DNA of 64,000 nucleotides. Source: Gottschalkiaceae bacterium SANA (lineage in GTDB: Bacteria > Bacillota > Clostridia > Tissierellales > GPF-1). The notes beneath the pieces are model-generated. The model did no database searches, had not been told where the DNA came from, and saw only the letters and a program-made list of their open reading frames with translations. Made by a program: the position numbers and the translations under genes. Below, in pieces: positions 16,294-25,546 of this stretch. How positions within the stretch are numbered: position 1 is the first letter of the stretch; each line of letters starts with the position of its first letter. Where the stretch lies: assembly GCA_036323355.1 (NCBI GenBank), contig AP028876.1, positions 2,604,001-2,668,000 on the forward strand, written 5' to 3'.

Positions 16294-18093
16294 CTATTTT
16301 TCTTCCCTATTCATAGCAGCTGCAACATGGTCAACGTAGATTTGTTGAAATTCAGAATTTTCACCGATTCCATGCATATAAATTTCCACGGTAAACCCTT
16401 CCTTTTTCAACATGGTTTTCCATGAATCTTCTTCATCACCCGCCATGTCATTGTTGGCGTGATCGCCAGCAACCACCATGAACGGCATAAGTGTTACTTC
16501 TTCAATTCCGTCAGCCTTCAAATGCTCTAGCACATCTTCAAATGCTGGATAGCCTTCTACGGTCCCCACGTACACTTGATCCATGCCCACTTTGTTCAAA
16601 ACACTTTGGAAGCAGGCATAAGTTGCATTGGCTGGATGATGCGTGCCATGACCCATCAAAACAACCGCTTGTTTTTCACCGATCTCTGGTAACTGACTCT
16701 TAAGCGCTTGGGCTGCAATCTCGTAGTCTTCTATTCCATTTAGAAGCGGTTTTCCGAAAGTTACTGATTTAAATCCTTTTTCATAGTGTTTTGCAATTCC
16801 CATCAATTCGTTGTATTCACTGCCTGCCATAATGTGAAGCGGTTGAACAACCAGTTCTTCTACACCATCAGCCATCAACTGCTCGAAAGCTTCTTCTGGA
16901 TTTAGAACAATGATATTGTCACGTTTTGCCAATTTATTAATAATAAATTGAGATGTAAAGGCACGTACAACTTGGTAGTCGGGATAGGCTTCTCCGATTG
17001 CATTTTCTGTCGCCTCAATGCTCATCTTTCTCGTATCTGCATAACTGGTTCCAAAACTAACCACCATAACCGCTTTTTTCCCAGCCACCCATTTGGACTC
17101 ATCGGCTGCAACTTGTACCAAGGGTTTTGGAATTTCTTGTCCATTTCCATCTATAGCATCCTGCACATGTTGCTTGTAAATCTCTTGAAATGCAACATTC
17201 TCACCCAAACCATGCAAATAGGTATTCACACTATATCCTTCTTTTTTCAAGATTGTCTTCCAAGAATCATCTTCATCGCCTGCCATATCATTATTGGCAT
17301 GGTCCCCTGCAACCACCATAAACGGCATCAAGGTAACCTCATGAATTTGGTCTTTTTCCAATTGTGTCATCACATCGTCCAAGGTTGGGTATCCCTCTAC
17401 CGTACCCACATAAACCTTGTCCATACCTTCCTTGTCTAAGACGCTTTGAAGACATGCATATGATGCATTGGCAGGATGATGTGTTCCATGACCCATCACA
17501 ACTACTGCCTCGCCTTGACCCAATTCCGGCATTTGCACAGCCAATGCTTCTGCAGCTGCTGTGTAATCCGAAATCCCTGTCAAGATAGGACGACCCATAA
17601 GCAGAGAATCAAAACGACCGTCGTTGTATTCTGCCACAACCTCAACCATTTCGTTGTACTCCGCACCAGCGATTACATGAAGGGGTTGAACAACCACCTC
17701 ACTGAATCCCTCTTGGCTCAATCGATCCAAGGCTTGTGTTGGATTGTCTATCATAATGTTGTCTCTTTTTGCTAGTTTATTAATAATAAATTGCGATGTA
17801 AAAGCGCGTCTCACTTCATATTCTGGATAGGCGTCTGCAATCTCATTTTCTGTTGCCTCAATGCTTGCTGCTCGCGTGTCTGCATAGCTGGTACCAAAGC
17901 TAACAACCAGAATTGCTTTTTTCTCAACTTCAGGTTCGACTGGCGATTCCGGCTCAGCAGGACTTGCTTCTTCAACTGCTGGTTGATCCGCAACGGGATC
18001 ACTTGCCTCTGCTGCCCCCTGAGAACATCCTGAAAAAACCCCAACTGCTAAAAATACGATTATCATCATTGCTAATACTTTCTTTTTCATCAT
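16294..18093 (-). CDS. cbiK: Exported lipoprotein with two tandem CbiK cobaltochelatase domains
   Basis: A lipoprotein signal (FLAVGVFSGC) and an acidic linker are followed by two CbiK domains, about residues 60-325 and 345-595. They are near copies: both start with a VVSFGTSYADTR motif. Both keep the family metal-binding and catalytic histidines, in MGHGTHHPAN and in VVAGDHANND. CbiK inserts Co2+ into sirohydrochlorin in anaerobic B12 synthesis and is usually a single cytoplasmic or periplasmic domain of about 260 residues. Outside the membrane and beside a corrinoid importer, this one may bind cobalt or tetrapyrroles rather than serve biosynthesis, which is an inference. Confidence 0.88.
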   Translation of the reverse strand: MMKKKVLAMMIIVFLAVGVFSGCSQGAAEASDPVADQPAVEEASPAEPESPVEPEVEKKAILVVSFGTSYADTRAASIEATENEIADAYPEYEVRRAFTSQFIINKLAKRDNIMIDNPTQALDRLSQEGFSEVVVQPLHVIAGAEYNEMVEVVAEYNDGRFDSLLMGRPILTGISDYTAAAEALAVQMPELGQGEAVVVMGHGTHHPANASYACLQSVLDKEGMDKVYVGTVEGYPTLDDVMTQLEKDQIHEVTLMPFMVVAGDHANNDMAGDEDDSWKTILKKEGYSVNTYLHGLGENVAFQEIYKQHVQDAIDGNGQEIPKPLVQVAADESKWVAGKKAVMVVSFGTSYADTRKMSIEATENAIGEAYPDYQVVRAFTSQFIINKLAKRDNIIVLNPEEAFEQLMADGVEELVVQPLHIMAGSEYNELMGIAKHYEKGFKSVTFGKPLLNGIEDYEIAAQALKSQLPEIGEKQAVVLMGHGTHHPANATYACFQSVLNKVGMDQVYVGTVEGYPAFEDVLEHLKADGIEEVTLMPFMVVAGDHANNDMAGDEEDSWKTMLKKEGFTVEIYMHGIGENSEFQQIYVDHVAAAMNREEK

Positions 18094-18113
18094 TTTTCCT
18101 CCTTCTTCATATT

Positions 18114-18872
18114 TTACGATGCTGAAATCACCAGTTCACCCGATGAAATTCGCTTCGCGTCAATCCCAAAAATATGTTTCATTTTCTGCGAGGTAAAAAT
18201 TTCTTCCGGCTGATCGTTTTCAATCAGCTTCCCCTTTTTTAAAACAATCACCTCATCGCTGAATAGATTGACTAGGTGCAAATCATGCATAATCGCAACG
18301 ACAGTAATCTTTTGATCCGCTGCCAGGCCTTTCAACCGCCCCAAAAAACGAATGCGATATTCAATGTCCATATTGGAAAAGGCCTCATCGAGAAAGAGCA
18401 CCTCTGGCGATTGCGCCAAGGCTTTAGCCAACATCACCCGCTGCTTTTCGCCACCGCTGATCTCTGTGATCAAGGCGTCTTTTAACCCTAAGGTGTCGGT
18501 CCATTCCATGCATGCTTGAACGACCTCCAAATCTTCTTTACGTATTTGTCCGGACCGCCTTCGAAACGGCGCCCGGCCCATCATAACAATCTCAAGACAG
18601 GTAAAGGGAAATCGGATTTGCAGCTCTTGTGAAATTACAGCGGCTTTTTTGCTGAATTCCTTGATGGAAACAGCCCTTAGATTCCGATCCCCCAGCATTA
18701 CCTTTCCTTGAAATGGAGGAAGACTTTTCGTCAGAAGACGAAATAACGTGGTTTTTCCCGCCCCGTTCGGTCCGATAATTGACGTGAATTTTCCGGGGCT
18801 AATATCGAAAGTAAGATTTTCTATTATTTTTTGATCTCCATAGGAGAAGGATAGGTTTTCAACTTGAATCAT
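18114..18872 (-). CDS. btuD: ABC importer ATPase, BtuD/FecE family
   Basis: Walker A (GPNGAGKTTL, about residue 36), the Q loop, signature ISGGEKQRVMLAKAL, Walker B VLFLDEAF and the H-loop His in VVAIMHDLHL are all present in 252 residues. It follows the permease gene by 9 bp and energises uptake by the BtuC-like permease. Cobalamin or cobinamide is the likely substrate, judged by the riboswitch. Confidence 0.92.
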   Translation of the reverse strand: MIQVENLSFSYGDQKIIENLTFDISPGKFTSIIGPNGAGKTTLFRLLTKSLPPFQGKVMLGDRNLRAVSIKEFSKKAAVISQELQIRFPFTCLEIVMMGRAPFRRRSGQIRKEDLEVVQACMEWTDTLGLKDALITEISGGEKQRVMLAKALAQSPEVLFLDEAFSNMDIEYRIRFLGRLKGLAADQKITVVAIMHDLHLVNLFSDEVIVLKKGKLIENDQPEEIFTSQKMKHIFGIDAKRISSGELVISAS

Positions 18873-18881
18873 AATAAACTC

Positions 18882-19934
18882 CTAGAATAAGGCCTTGTTC
18901 TTCTTAACGAAAATGGCAATAAAAAATGGTCCCCCAAACAGGGTGGTAAATACACCAACAGGAATCTCGATATTCAATAGCACCCGGGTTACCGTATCGG
19001 CCAGCAACAAGAGCAAGCCACCTAACAAGCCCGATAAAGGCAATAGAATGCGATTATCCGATCCCACAAGAAAGCGAAGCATATGGGGAACAATCAAACC
19101 AATAAAGCCTATAATCCCGCTAACGGAGACGCATACCGCTGTCATCAAAGAACCACTGATCAATAAAATTCGCCTGACCCGTTGGGTATCTACCCCCAGG
19201 TTTCTAGCTTCCTGGTCCCCCAAACACATCAGATTTAAATCATCAGCATAGTACAAGCAGATTGCCATGCAGATTCCAATAACAACAAAACAAAGCCCTA
19301 CATGCATCCAACTCCTTGCTGATAAACTGCCCATCAACCAATAGATAATGGCAGAAACACCCTCTCCAGACAGACTCTTCAAGAAACTAATACCAGCCGA
19401 GAAAATCGAACTGACTATAATTCCGGCAATAATCATATTGCTGGGACTTAGCGTCCCATCCACCCGCGCAATCCTCAACACTAAGCCCAAGGTTCCCAAG
19501 GCACCCATAAAAGCAAAAAGGGTCACTGGCAGATGCAGATTCATTGAAAAAAGATTGATGAAAATTGCAACAGATGCGCCAAATGCCGCTCCCGATGAGA
19601 CACCCATGGTGTAGGAATCAGCGAGGGGATTCATTAAAAGTGCTTGAAAAACCGCACCGGATACCGCTAGACCACATCCCACCAAAATTCCTGTCAAAAT
19701 CCTGGGTAATCGAATATTCCAAACAATGCTGCTCCATGAATCGGGGATTCCTTCCAACAAACTCGGATCCACTCTACCCCCGATAATCTTAAGGGTATCG
19801 AGAATGGAAATTTCCGCCCTGCCCAAATTGACTGCCATAAGTCCAACGCCCATCAACACACAGAAAAAGAAGAATAGGATCAAGCTGTCTTTTTTCCGTT
19901 TGTCTTGCATTTTTATCCATAACTGATTTTCCAT
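18882..19934 (-). CDS. btuC: ABC importer permease, BtuC/FecCD family
   Basis: This membrane protein has about ten helices and family segments ILTGILVGCGLAVSGAVFQ, NPLADSYTMGVSSGAAFGA and GLIVPHMLRFLVG. The ATG at 19934 stands 5 bp after GGAGG; another ATG directly before it is too close. It is the first gene after the cobalamin riboswitch. The binding protein of the system is the SLH-fused lipoprotein two genes further on. Confidence 0.92.
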   Translation of the reverse strand: MENQLWIKMQDKRKKDSLILFFFFCVLMGVGLMAVNLGRAEISILDTLKIIGGRVDPSLLEGIPDSWSSIVWNIRLPRILTGILVGCGLAVSGAVFQALLMNPLADSYTMGVSSGAAFGASVAIFINLFSMNLHLPVTLFAFMGALGTLGLVLRIARVDGTLSPSNMIIAGIIVSSIFSAGISFLKSLSGEGVSAIIYWLMGSLSARSWMHVGLCFVVIGICMAICLYYADDLNLMCLGDQEARNLGVDTQRVRRILLISGSLMTAVCVSVSGIIGFIGLIVPHMLRFLVGSDNRILLPLSGLLGGLLLLLADTVTRVLLNIEIPVGVFTTLFGGPFFIAIFVKKNKALF

Positions 19935-19951
19935 CATATCCTCCAAGGCAT

Positions 19952-19984
19952 AAAAAAAGATGAGTCCCCTTTCGGAGTCTCATC
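19952..19984 (-). terminator. Riboswitch-linked terminator
   Basis: GATGAGACTCC / GGGGACTCATC forms a stem with a short GAAA-type loop and is followed on the minus strand by seven T residues. It lies between the cobalamin aptamer and btuC and is the expected OFF switch. Confidence 0.85.
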
Positions 19985-20054
19985 ATAAATATCAAATACG
20001 GCCTTGGCCCTATCTATTCATGGTGCCATCTCCCTCCGAAATGGTTGTCATGCC

Positions 20055-20211
20055 ATGCATTAGGTAGGTCTCCTGACTTGTCTTCATCCTACTCCCATCC
20101 TTCCCAATCCTATGGATCAGTGGTTACATGGTTTCGTCCAACTTACAGTAGCGGGGGCTGTGCTAGATTTTCACTAGCTTCCCATTTAAGCTTTCGCGCC
20201 TATTGCATTAT
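20055..20211 (-). ncRNA. Cobalamin riboswitch
   Basis: The minus-strand transcript contains the B12 box AGTCAGGAGACCTACC (20063-20078). It also has a CAGCCCCCGCTACTGTAA-type core, a GGGAA(G)...GTGAAAATC receptor segment, and closing stem strands TGCAATAGG / CCTACCTAATGCA. Together with the terminator at 19952 it should shut off the btuC-btuD-cbiK-binding protein-hydrolase operon when cobalamin is plentiful. Confidence 0.95.
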
Positions 20212-20336
20212 TTAATTATCGTTAACAGAATACCATCAAGTTTTCTATCCGTAAAGTCATTTTTTGGATATATAATGAGATTATTCTGTCATAGAATTCA
20301 TTCATACGACCAAAACCATAAAGCCTATTTACAAAA

Positions 20337-20372
20337 AAACGAAGGATCGACTAATCGCCAATCACTTCGTTT
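20337..20372 (-). terminator. Terminator of the aromatic-acid-exporter-like gene
   Basis: AAACGAAG / CTTCGTTT arms with a 20-nt loop are followed on the minus strand by a T run, directly after the stop at 20379. Confidence 0.7.
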
Positions 20373-20378
20373 CGATTG

Positions 20379-21362
20379 TTATTGGGCTAATTTTTGATAC
20401 CGAGCTTCAATCCAATGAAGGTTCTTATTGACCCGCGCATTGGAAATGCTAATCTCCAACAAAGCCGGCAACTGTATGGTATAGGACAATTTTTCGATCT
20501 TCAATCCCTGCCCCCATCGCTTCATTTGTGCTTTCACTTCTTCAATAGCTTCTGCACTCAAACTTTCTGCTTCTTGCACCAATCCAATATCATAGATTAA
20601 ATGGGCAATCTCTTTGGCTTCCTTCATCGCTGTTTTTGCTTCCAGTAATTCCGCTTTCCCCGGCTGCAACCAGCCCGGTAATTTTTCGTATTCCTTCTCC
20701 CGATCGAAAATCTGCGCATATACCCATTCGATATCGGCAAAATGTGCAGGCATTTGTTCCATTCCTGCTTGCAATGATTCCGCGCTCGTTTCCAAAATCC
20801 GTTTCTGCTCTTCTAATATGAATAAGACTCGCTTCTTCAACATATGGCGGTAACCAAATTGTGAAAAGACCATATTAAATAAAATAGCAATCAAGACACC
20901 GCAAAGAAGGGCTGCCATCCGAAGTTGAAAGGTCAACAACATACTAGGCTCTCCTGCAGCTGTTTGCTGTACATACTGGGTCATGTAAATCGCCGTAAAA
21001 TAGGCAACCGGTGAAACAAAACGCCAGCTGATTTTAATGCTGACATAAAGTGTAAATGCAACCCCAAGCGCAACAGTCAGTGCCGTATTACCCCCAAAGA
21101 AAATGATCAATGCAGTCGCTGCCGCAGCAATGACTGTTGCAATTACTTGATCGCGTCCCACCCGAATCCCTGTGATGGAAACAGGTTCCAATGTCAACAT
21201 CACCCCAAAGAGCACCGAGATGATATCTTTTTGTAATAATGGGTTCGATCGTGCAATGACATAGGCAACAAAAATTGCAACAAAACTCTTTACCACATAG
21301 GTTGTTGAATCGAAAAGATAGGCTTCTCGCCCCCAACGAATCCATGACATGATTTTTTTCAT
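20379..21362 (-). CDS. Aromatic acid exporter family (DUF939/FUSC-like) membrane protein
   Basis: The N-terminal half has about five to six membrane helices with the family feature SVLFGVMLTLEPVSITGIRVGRDQ cut by short loops. The C-terminal 170 residues form long soluble helices (EEQKRILETSAESLQ...). This matches the small FUSC or aromatic acid exporter type 1 proteins of Firmicutes, about 330 residues. Transport has been shown for few members, so the substrate is open. It is monocistronic, with a GAGGAGG RBS before the ATG at 21362. Confidence 0.75.
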   Translation of the reverse strand: MKKIMSWIRWGREAYLFDSTTYVVKSFVAIFVAYVIARSNPLLQKDIISVLFGVMLTLEPVSITGIRVGRDQVIATVIAAAATALIIFFGGNTALTVALGVAFTLYVSIKISWRFVSPVAYFTAIYMTQYVQQTAAGEPSMLLTFQLRMAALLCGVLIAILFNMVFSQFGYRHMLKKRVLFILEEQKRILETSAESLQAGMEQMPAHFADIEWVYAQIFDREKEYEKLPGWLQPGKAELLEAKTAMKEAKEIAHLIYDIGLVQEAESLSAEAIEEVKAQMKRWGQGLKIEKLSYTIQLPALLEISISNARVNKNLHWIEARYQKLAQ

Positions 21363-21440
21363 CTCAAATCCTCCTCGTATACGATATCTTCAGTATATCA
21401 TCTCGTTTTTTTCCAAGGCAAACCTTCGGATAAAAAGAAG

Positions 21441-21469
21441 GACGGTGGTCCCTATAGGGTTCCACCGTC
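21441..21469 (-). terminator. Terminator of the two-component operon
   Basis: GACGGTGG / CCACCGTC pairs with a loop that contains a further CCCTATAGGG palindrome. The hairpin overlaps the last codons of the kinase gene and is followed by CTTCTTTTTA on the minus strand. Confidence 0.6.
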
Positions 21470-23071
21470 TGTTTTCTGCTCTACCAAGGCTGATTTTGGG
21501 AAAAATAGCGTAATGCTGGTTCCTTTATTCAACTCGCTCTCTAAATAAATCTCACCGCCATGTTGCTCCACAATGACCTTGGCAATCGCCAAACCCAAAC
21601 CCGTTCCTTGGACGCTTTTTGATTCTCCCAGTCTCGTTCTGGACTTATCAGCTCGATAAAAGCGGTCAAATATATGTGGTTGATCTTCCTTGGCGATTCC
21701 GATTCCATTGTCCTCAATCTGAATGGCGTAGGTCTGTTTCGTCTCCCGCAAAGATAGACGAATCTGTCCCTGATCTGGCGTATATTTAATACAGTTATCT
21801 ACAAAAACCCGCACTGCCTGTTTCAATTTATCATAGCTGGCGTACACCTGGGGACAATGATCAAATTGCCCGCTAATTTCATGGCGATTATCAATCATCT
21901 TCGTTTCTTTTTCAACTTCTTCCATCAATTCCGTCAAGGAAAACTGACTCATCTCCATCTTTAAGGTACCCCGATCACGGCGAGCCAAGAACAAGAGACT
22001 CTCTACAAGAGATTGCATAAAATCCGTTTCACTTCGGATTGCTTCGATCCCCTCAACCAAGACCTCTGGATCATCCTTTCCCCATCGGTTTAAAAGGTCC
22101 GCATATCCCTTGATCACTGCAATTGGCGTGCGCAACTCATGGGAAGCATCGGAGACAAACTGACGTTGTTTGCCATAGGATTCTTCAATTTCATCCATCA
22201 TATGGTTAAAGGTCTGGGCCAGATCCTTGAGCTCATCACGAGCACCATTGACCATTAAACGCTCTGATAAATTACTGGCTGACAAAGACTGCACATTCTC
22301 CGTCATGGTATGAATCGGCTGCAAGTGTTTTTTTGCAATCTTGGATGCCCGAGCCATTGCAATCAGCCAAAATAACAAGGCTAAAACCCAACCCGCTGCC
22401 ACCGTTCCCATAAAAATTTCTTCGATAAAATCCGTTGACTTCATCAAAATCAAAACCTTGTCCGGATTCTCGATTTCTCCCTCCAATACGGTTTCGGAAA
22501 TAAACCAATCCTGATAAACGAGACTCCATGGTAAATACGCATTATCAGTACGAATATCCGTATAGGTCATTTGGTCAGTGCTGGCAATCCAATTTCCAGC
22601 CCCGTCAAATATCCCGTATCTTAAATTCTCAATTGGAATCAGGCGATCCAGAAGCGCCGAGTCCGGAGTTTCTTTCCAATCTTCAACAAATATTGCCGCA
22701 TGATTTTCCAGTTGCCAAACCTCGTAGGTTTGAAACGCATACTTTCCTCCAAAAAAGAGTAATAGATTCATGAAAATGAGGGCACGAAAAGTAATCCATC
22801 CATAGCTCCACGTCAATTTGAAGGTAATATTCAATCGAAATAAGGATAAAAACCGATCAAAACCCGACGCCAAAGAATCCTTTCCATTTCCACGCATGGT
22901 ATCAATCGCTTCAAGAATGGCGCGAATCACACTTTGAACCAGTTTCAAGACAAAGCTAAACACGAACACAATCCCTTTGGAAATAGGATGCGACCGTATC
23001 TTCTTCGGCTTTTTATTGGCTTGCCGTGCCGCCTTTTTTTCTTTCCTAATTTCCTTCCGACTTCGTTTCAT
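21452..23071 (-). CDS. Sensor histidine kinase (HAMP-HisKA-HATPase)
   Basis: A strongly basic N-terminal stretch precedes two membrane helices flanking an extracytoplasmic sensing region of about 100 residues. After these come HAMP, the H box SHELRTPIAVIKGYADLL (phospho-accepting His), N box DNCIKYTPDQG, G1 DNGIGIA, F box FDRFYRADKSR and G2 GTGLGLAIAKV. At 539 residues this is a complete EnvZ/ArlS-like kinase. Its ATG directly follows the stop of the response regulator gene, so the two form one transcript. The signal is unknown. Confidence 0.93.
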   Translation of the reverse strand: MKRSRKEIRKEKKAARQANKKPKKIRSHPISKGIVFVFSFVLKLVQSVIRAILEAIDTMRGNGKDSLASGFDRFLSLFRLNITFKLTWSYGWITFRALIFMNLLLFFGGKYAFQTYEVWQLENHAAIFVEDWKETPDSALLDRLIPIENLRYGIFDGAGNWIASTDQMTYTDIRTDNAYLPWSLVYQDWFISETVLEGEIENPDKVLILMKSTDFIEEIFMGTVAAGWVLALLFWLIAMARASKIAKKHLQPIHTMTENVQSLSASNLSERLMVNGARDELKDLAQTFNHMMDEIEESYGKQRQFVSDASHELRTPIAVIKGYADLLNRWGKDDPEVLVEGIEAIRSETDFMQSLVESLLFLARRDRGTLKMEMSQFSLTELMEEVEKETKMIDNRHEISGQFDHCPQVYASYDKLKQAVRVFVDNCIKYTPDQGQIRLSLRETKQTYAIQIEDNGIGIAKEDQPHIFDRFYRADKSRTRLGESKSVQGTGLGLAIAKVIVEQHGGEIYLESELNKGTSITLFFPKSALVEQKTDGGTL

Positions 23072-23773
23072 TTACTCCACCTTAAATATATAACCGACTC
23101 CACGTACGGTATGAAAGAACTTTTTATCAAAGACCTCGTCAATTTTTGTACGAAGAGTCCGAATATAAACGTCTACAATCTTGATATCCCCATAATAATC
23201 ATAGCCCCAAATCCGCTCAATAATCTGTTCACGGGTCAAAACATGATTAAGATTTTCCATCAGCAATTGGCAAAGTTCAAATTCCTTTTTCGTCAAGGTA
23301 ATCAATGTATCTTGAAAATGAACTTCATGACAATCCGAATCCAAACACAGGTCTCCTGCGCAGAGTTTCTTTACATTCGACACAATCGGCGTCTGTTCGT
23401 GAGAACGAAAAATCCGGCGCATCCGTGCCAGCAATTCTTCAATGGCGAAGGGTTTTGTCATATAATCATCCGCTCCAACATCTAGCCCCATGACTTTGTC
23501 CATGGTTTCATCCTTTGCTGTTAGCATAATAATCGGTACCTGCGAGCTTTGACGCACACGCCTGCAGACTTCCATTCCATTCATACCCGGAAGCATCAAA
23601 TCCAGAATAACCAAATCAGGGGATCCGTTCAAAATTGCATCCAAACCAGACCGCCCATCATGAACAGACGTTACCGTATATCCTTCATATTTTAATTCCA
23701 ATTCCAAGAATCTAGCAATCTTCAACTCATCTTCAACGACTAAAATCGTCTCATTCATGTGACCGCCTCCCAT
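23072..23773 (-). CDS. OmpR/PhoB-family response regulator
   Basis: The receiver domain has the acidic pair (EDE, residues 11-13), phospho-accepting Asp in LVILDLMLPGM (about 57), Thr/Ser in MLTAKD and Lys in DDYMTKPF. The C-terminal winged helix (EFELCQLLMENLNHVLTREQ ... VDVYIRTLRTKID) is of the OmpR type. The 233-residue protein is the natural partner of the kinase encoded immediately downstream. Confidence 0.95.
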   Translation of the reverse strand: MGGGHMNETILVVEDELKIARFLELELKYEGYTVTSVHDGRSGLDAILNGSPDLVILDLMLPGMNGMEVCRRVRQSSQVPIIMLTAKDETMDKVMGLDVGADDYMTKPFAIEELLARMRRIFRSHEQTPIVSNVKKLCAGDLCLDSDCHEVHFQDTLITLTKKEFELCQLLMENLNHVLTREQIIERIWGYDYYGDIKIVDVYIRTLRTKIDEVFDKKFFHTVRGVGYIFKVE

Positions 23774-23815
23774 CTATTCCCATTATACGTCATTTTGACC
23801 CAAACGAAAGAAAAA

Positions 23816-23837
23816 AAGCGGATCTATTGATCCGCTT
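23816..23837 (-). terminator. Terminator of the UBA/DUF4342 gene pair
   Basis: AAGCGGATC / GATCCGCTT with a 4-nt loop overlaps the stop of the gene at 23824 and is followed on the minus strand by seven T residues. Confidence 0.8.
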
Positions 23838-24348
23838 CGTCATCATCCTTCTCTTTTTCAAAGCCATCTTTTACCTGTTGTGCGACCTCGCGAATCGGTT
23901 GGTCAACACTGTATTCCTTGCCTGTATAAGATCGAATCTGCATTTGGTATCCCACGATGATCGCTAGAAGTAATGCGAACAAAGAGAACGGCATGGTGCA
24001 TAGAATGATTAAAAGCGCTACCCAGGTTGGCCAGTCCAAGAAAACTTTGTTGTCCTTATGCAAAATAAATCGATGATTCTTCAATTTATCTCCTGCGTCC
24101 CGCATTTCCTCTCTTCGATGATCTCGATGAGCTTGTCTCTCTGCATGGTGAGGGTGCTCTCTTCTTTCTTTTCTTTCACTTCTCGCTTGCTGTGGCTTCT
24201 GCTTAGGTCGAATTCGATCTTCCTTTTCCAGTTTAATTAAGGCTTCCACCAGATTGCCGTCGGCTTCTTCCAAGGCAATTCGTGCTTCTTCATAGGTGAC
24301 ATTGGCGCGTTCTTTTAAAATATCAATTTTCTTTAATTCGTTTTCCAT
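23824..24348 (-). CDS. UBA-like plus DUF4342 membrane-associated protein, copy 1
   Basis: Residues 5-42 form a UBA/TS-N-like three-helix module (IDILKERANVTYEEARIALEE). A charged Arg/His-rich linker and a DUF4342 region (NHRFILHKDNKVFLDWPTWVA) follow, then one or two hydrophobic helices (about 115-140) and an acidic tail. The role of the family is not known. It lies 10 bp after its paralogue. The His/Arg-rich linker is absent from copy 2. Confidence 0.75.
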   Translation of the reverse strand: MENELKKIDILKERANVTYEEARIALEEADGNLVEALIKLEKEDRIRPKQKPQQARSERKERREHPHHAERQAHRDHRREEMRDAGDKLKNHRFILHKDNKVFLDWPTWVALLIILCTMPFSLFALLLAIIVGYQMQIRSYTGKEYSVDQPIREVAQQVKDGFEKEKDDDEADQ

Positions 24349-24358
24349 GATTTCCTCC

Positions 24359-24805
24359 TTACACTCCTGTCTCTGTATCAGAGAAAGTTTCCTTGATCTT
24401 TTCGATCATTTCCACGGCCTTGCCTTTTTTGTTTCGGACTCGGAATTTAAATCCGAAGATCACACCCAAAACCAAAAGAATGATAGATACCGGGAAGGTG
24501 CAGATGATCAAGATTAATGCCAAGATTGATGGGATATTCAAGAATGTCTCCCCATCTTTTTGAACCATAAATCGATGAGCATTCATCTTTGAAAAAACTT
24601 TTTTCGTTTCTTCCCCAAAATTCTGGCTCGACTCTGCAAATTTATCTCGCGTTGCTTTTCTCTCTGGTCGAATCTTCTCCGATTTTTCTAAGTAGATCAA
24701 TGCATCAACCAAATTCCCATCACAAACTTCCAAGGCCTCTTTCGCTTCCTGATACGATACATTCGCACGTTCCTTTAGGATGTCAATGTTTTCTAAATTA
24801 ATCAT
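24359..24805 (-). CDS. UBA-like plus DUF4342 membrane-associated protein, copy 2
   Basis: The same domain order as copy 1 occurs in 148 residues: a UBA/TS-N module (IDILKERANVSYQEAKEALEV), a shorter linker, a DUF4342 segment (AHRFMVQKDGETFLNIPSILA), a membrane helix and a charged tail. It is first in the two-gene operon, with a GGAGG RBS before the ATG at 24805. The pair looks like a local tandem duplication. Confidence 0.75.
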   Translation of the reverse strand: MINLENIDILKERANVSYQEAKEALEVCDGNLVDALIYLEKSEKIRPERKATRDKFAESSQNFGEETKKVFSKMNAHRFMVQKDGETFLNIPSILALILIICTFPVSIILLVLGVIFGFKFRVRNKKGKAVEMIEKIKETFSDTETGV

Positions 24806-24883
24806 TTTGTTTCCTCCTTTGTTCTTTCTGTCTTTATCTTATCCACTACGGATGAAAAACAGAAAAAAGAAAGATGAAGAAAT

Positions 24884-24934
24884 GGTTAAATCTTCGTCAA
24901 GTAATGGCAAGGCTTACAGCCATTTTTGTGTATT
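24884..24934. repeat. 51-bp direct repeat, copy 1
   Basis: This stretch, containing GGCAAGGCTTACAGC, is repeated with only a few mismatches at 26172-26222, inside the prophage left end. Just downstream lies an imperfect inverted repeat (GCGCGTCACTT ... AAGTGATGCGC). The role is unknown; it may be a relic of an element end. Confidence 0.7.
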
Positions 24935-24999
24935 GCGCGTCACTTGTAATCGAGCATTTATTATAAGTGATGCGCTGTAATTATTAAACTTCCATCATA

Positions 25000-25329
25000 T
25001 TAAAGACTTTGCAAATCTTTGATGTCATCCAAATCCGTGAGATCTTTGCCTTCATATTCTTCAAGGAACTCCAGCAACGTCGTTCTCCGAATCTTATAAC
25101 TTCCAAGTTTCAAAGCCGGAAACAACCTTTTTTTGATATGCTCATAAACAAACCCTTGATTTGTCTTAAGGAGCTTTTAGGCTTCTTTCACAGTATAAAG
25201 CAGAACCTCAGACTCAACGTTATAGACTATAGTTACCCTCTGTTCTTTTCCAACAAAATTATGTCGTTTCCACTTATCGATTATTTTTTCAGCAAACTTC
25301 TTCTCATCAATATCAACCTTAATCTCCAT
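25000..25329 (-). pseudogene. Excisionase/HTH-domain protein gene with internal stop
   Basis: Reading from the ATG at 25329 gives MEIKVDIDEKKFAEKI, then TVKEA, an in-frame TAA at 25177-25179 (codon 51), then KLLKTNQGFVYEHIK and a normal C-terminus to the TAA at 25000. The two halves join into a typical MerR-like excisionase or helix-turn-helix protein of 109 residues in which TVKEA-x-KLLK is the first recognition-helix region. The stop makes it a pseudogene. It sits just outside the prophage and is probably a remnant of another integrated element. Confidence 0.75.
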
Positions 25330-25546
25330 AGAATACCTCTAATTAAATTATTAAAAAAGCGAGTGCTATTCTAACACTCACTTACTGTCCCAAACATGCT
25401 CGCGTTGCATATTAATAATAATCTCATATCTGGGTGCAGAATATCTCTTGGTTTCATGATAAACATCCTATAATCGTCCGTTTCTTTTCCTTTATAGGAA
25501 TAACCGTAAACGATTGATACAGCTTAAAATCTCCATCCAAGCATCC
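25330..25546. other. Degenerate intergenic sequence left of the prophage
   Basis: A weak terminator-like hairpin (GAGTG / CACTC then GCTTTTTT on the minus strand, 25353-25380) lies upstream of the pseudogene. The remainder contains only short frames on the minus strand and no convincing gene. Confidence 0.5.

Noticed and set aside
24976-25374. Plus-strand 121-residue frame starting at 25009
   Set aside because: It is antisense to the excisionase-like pseudogene, which gives a far better protein on the minus strand.
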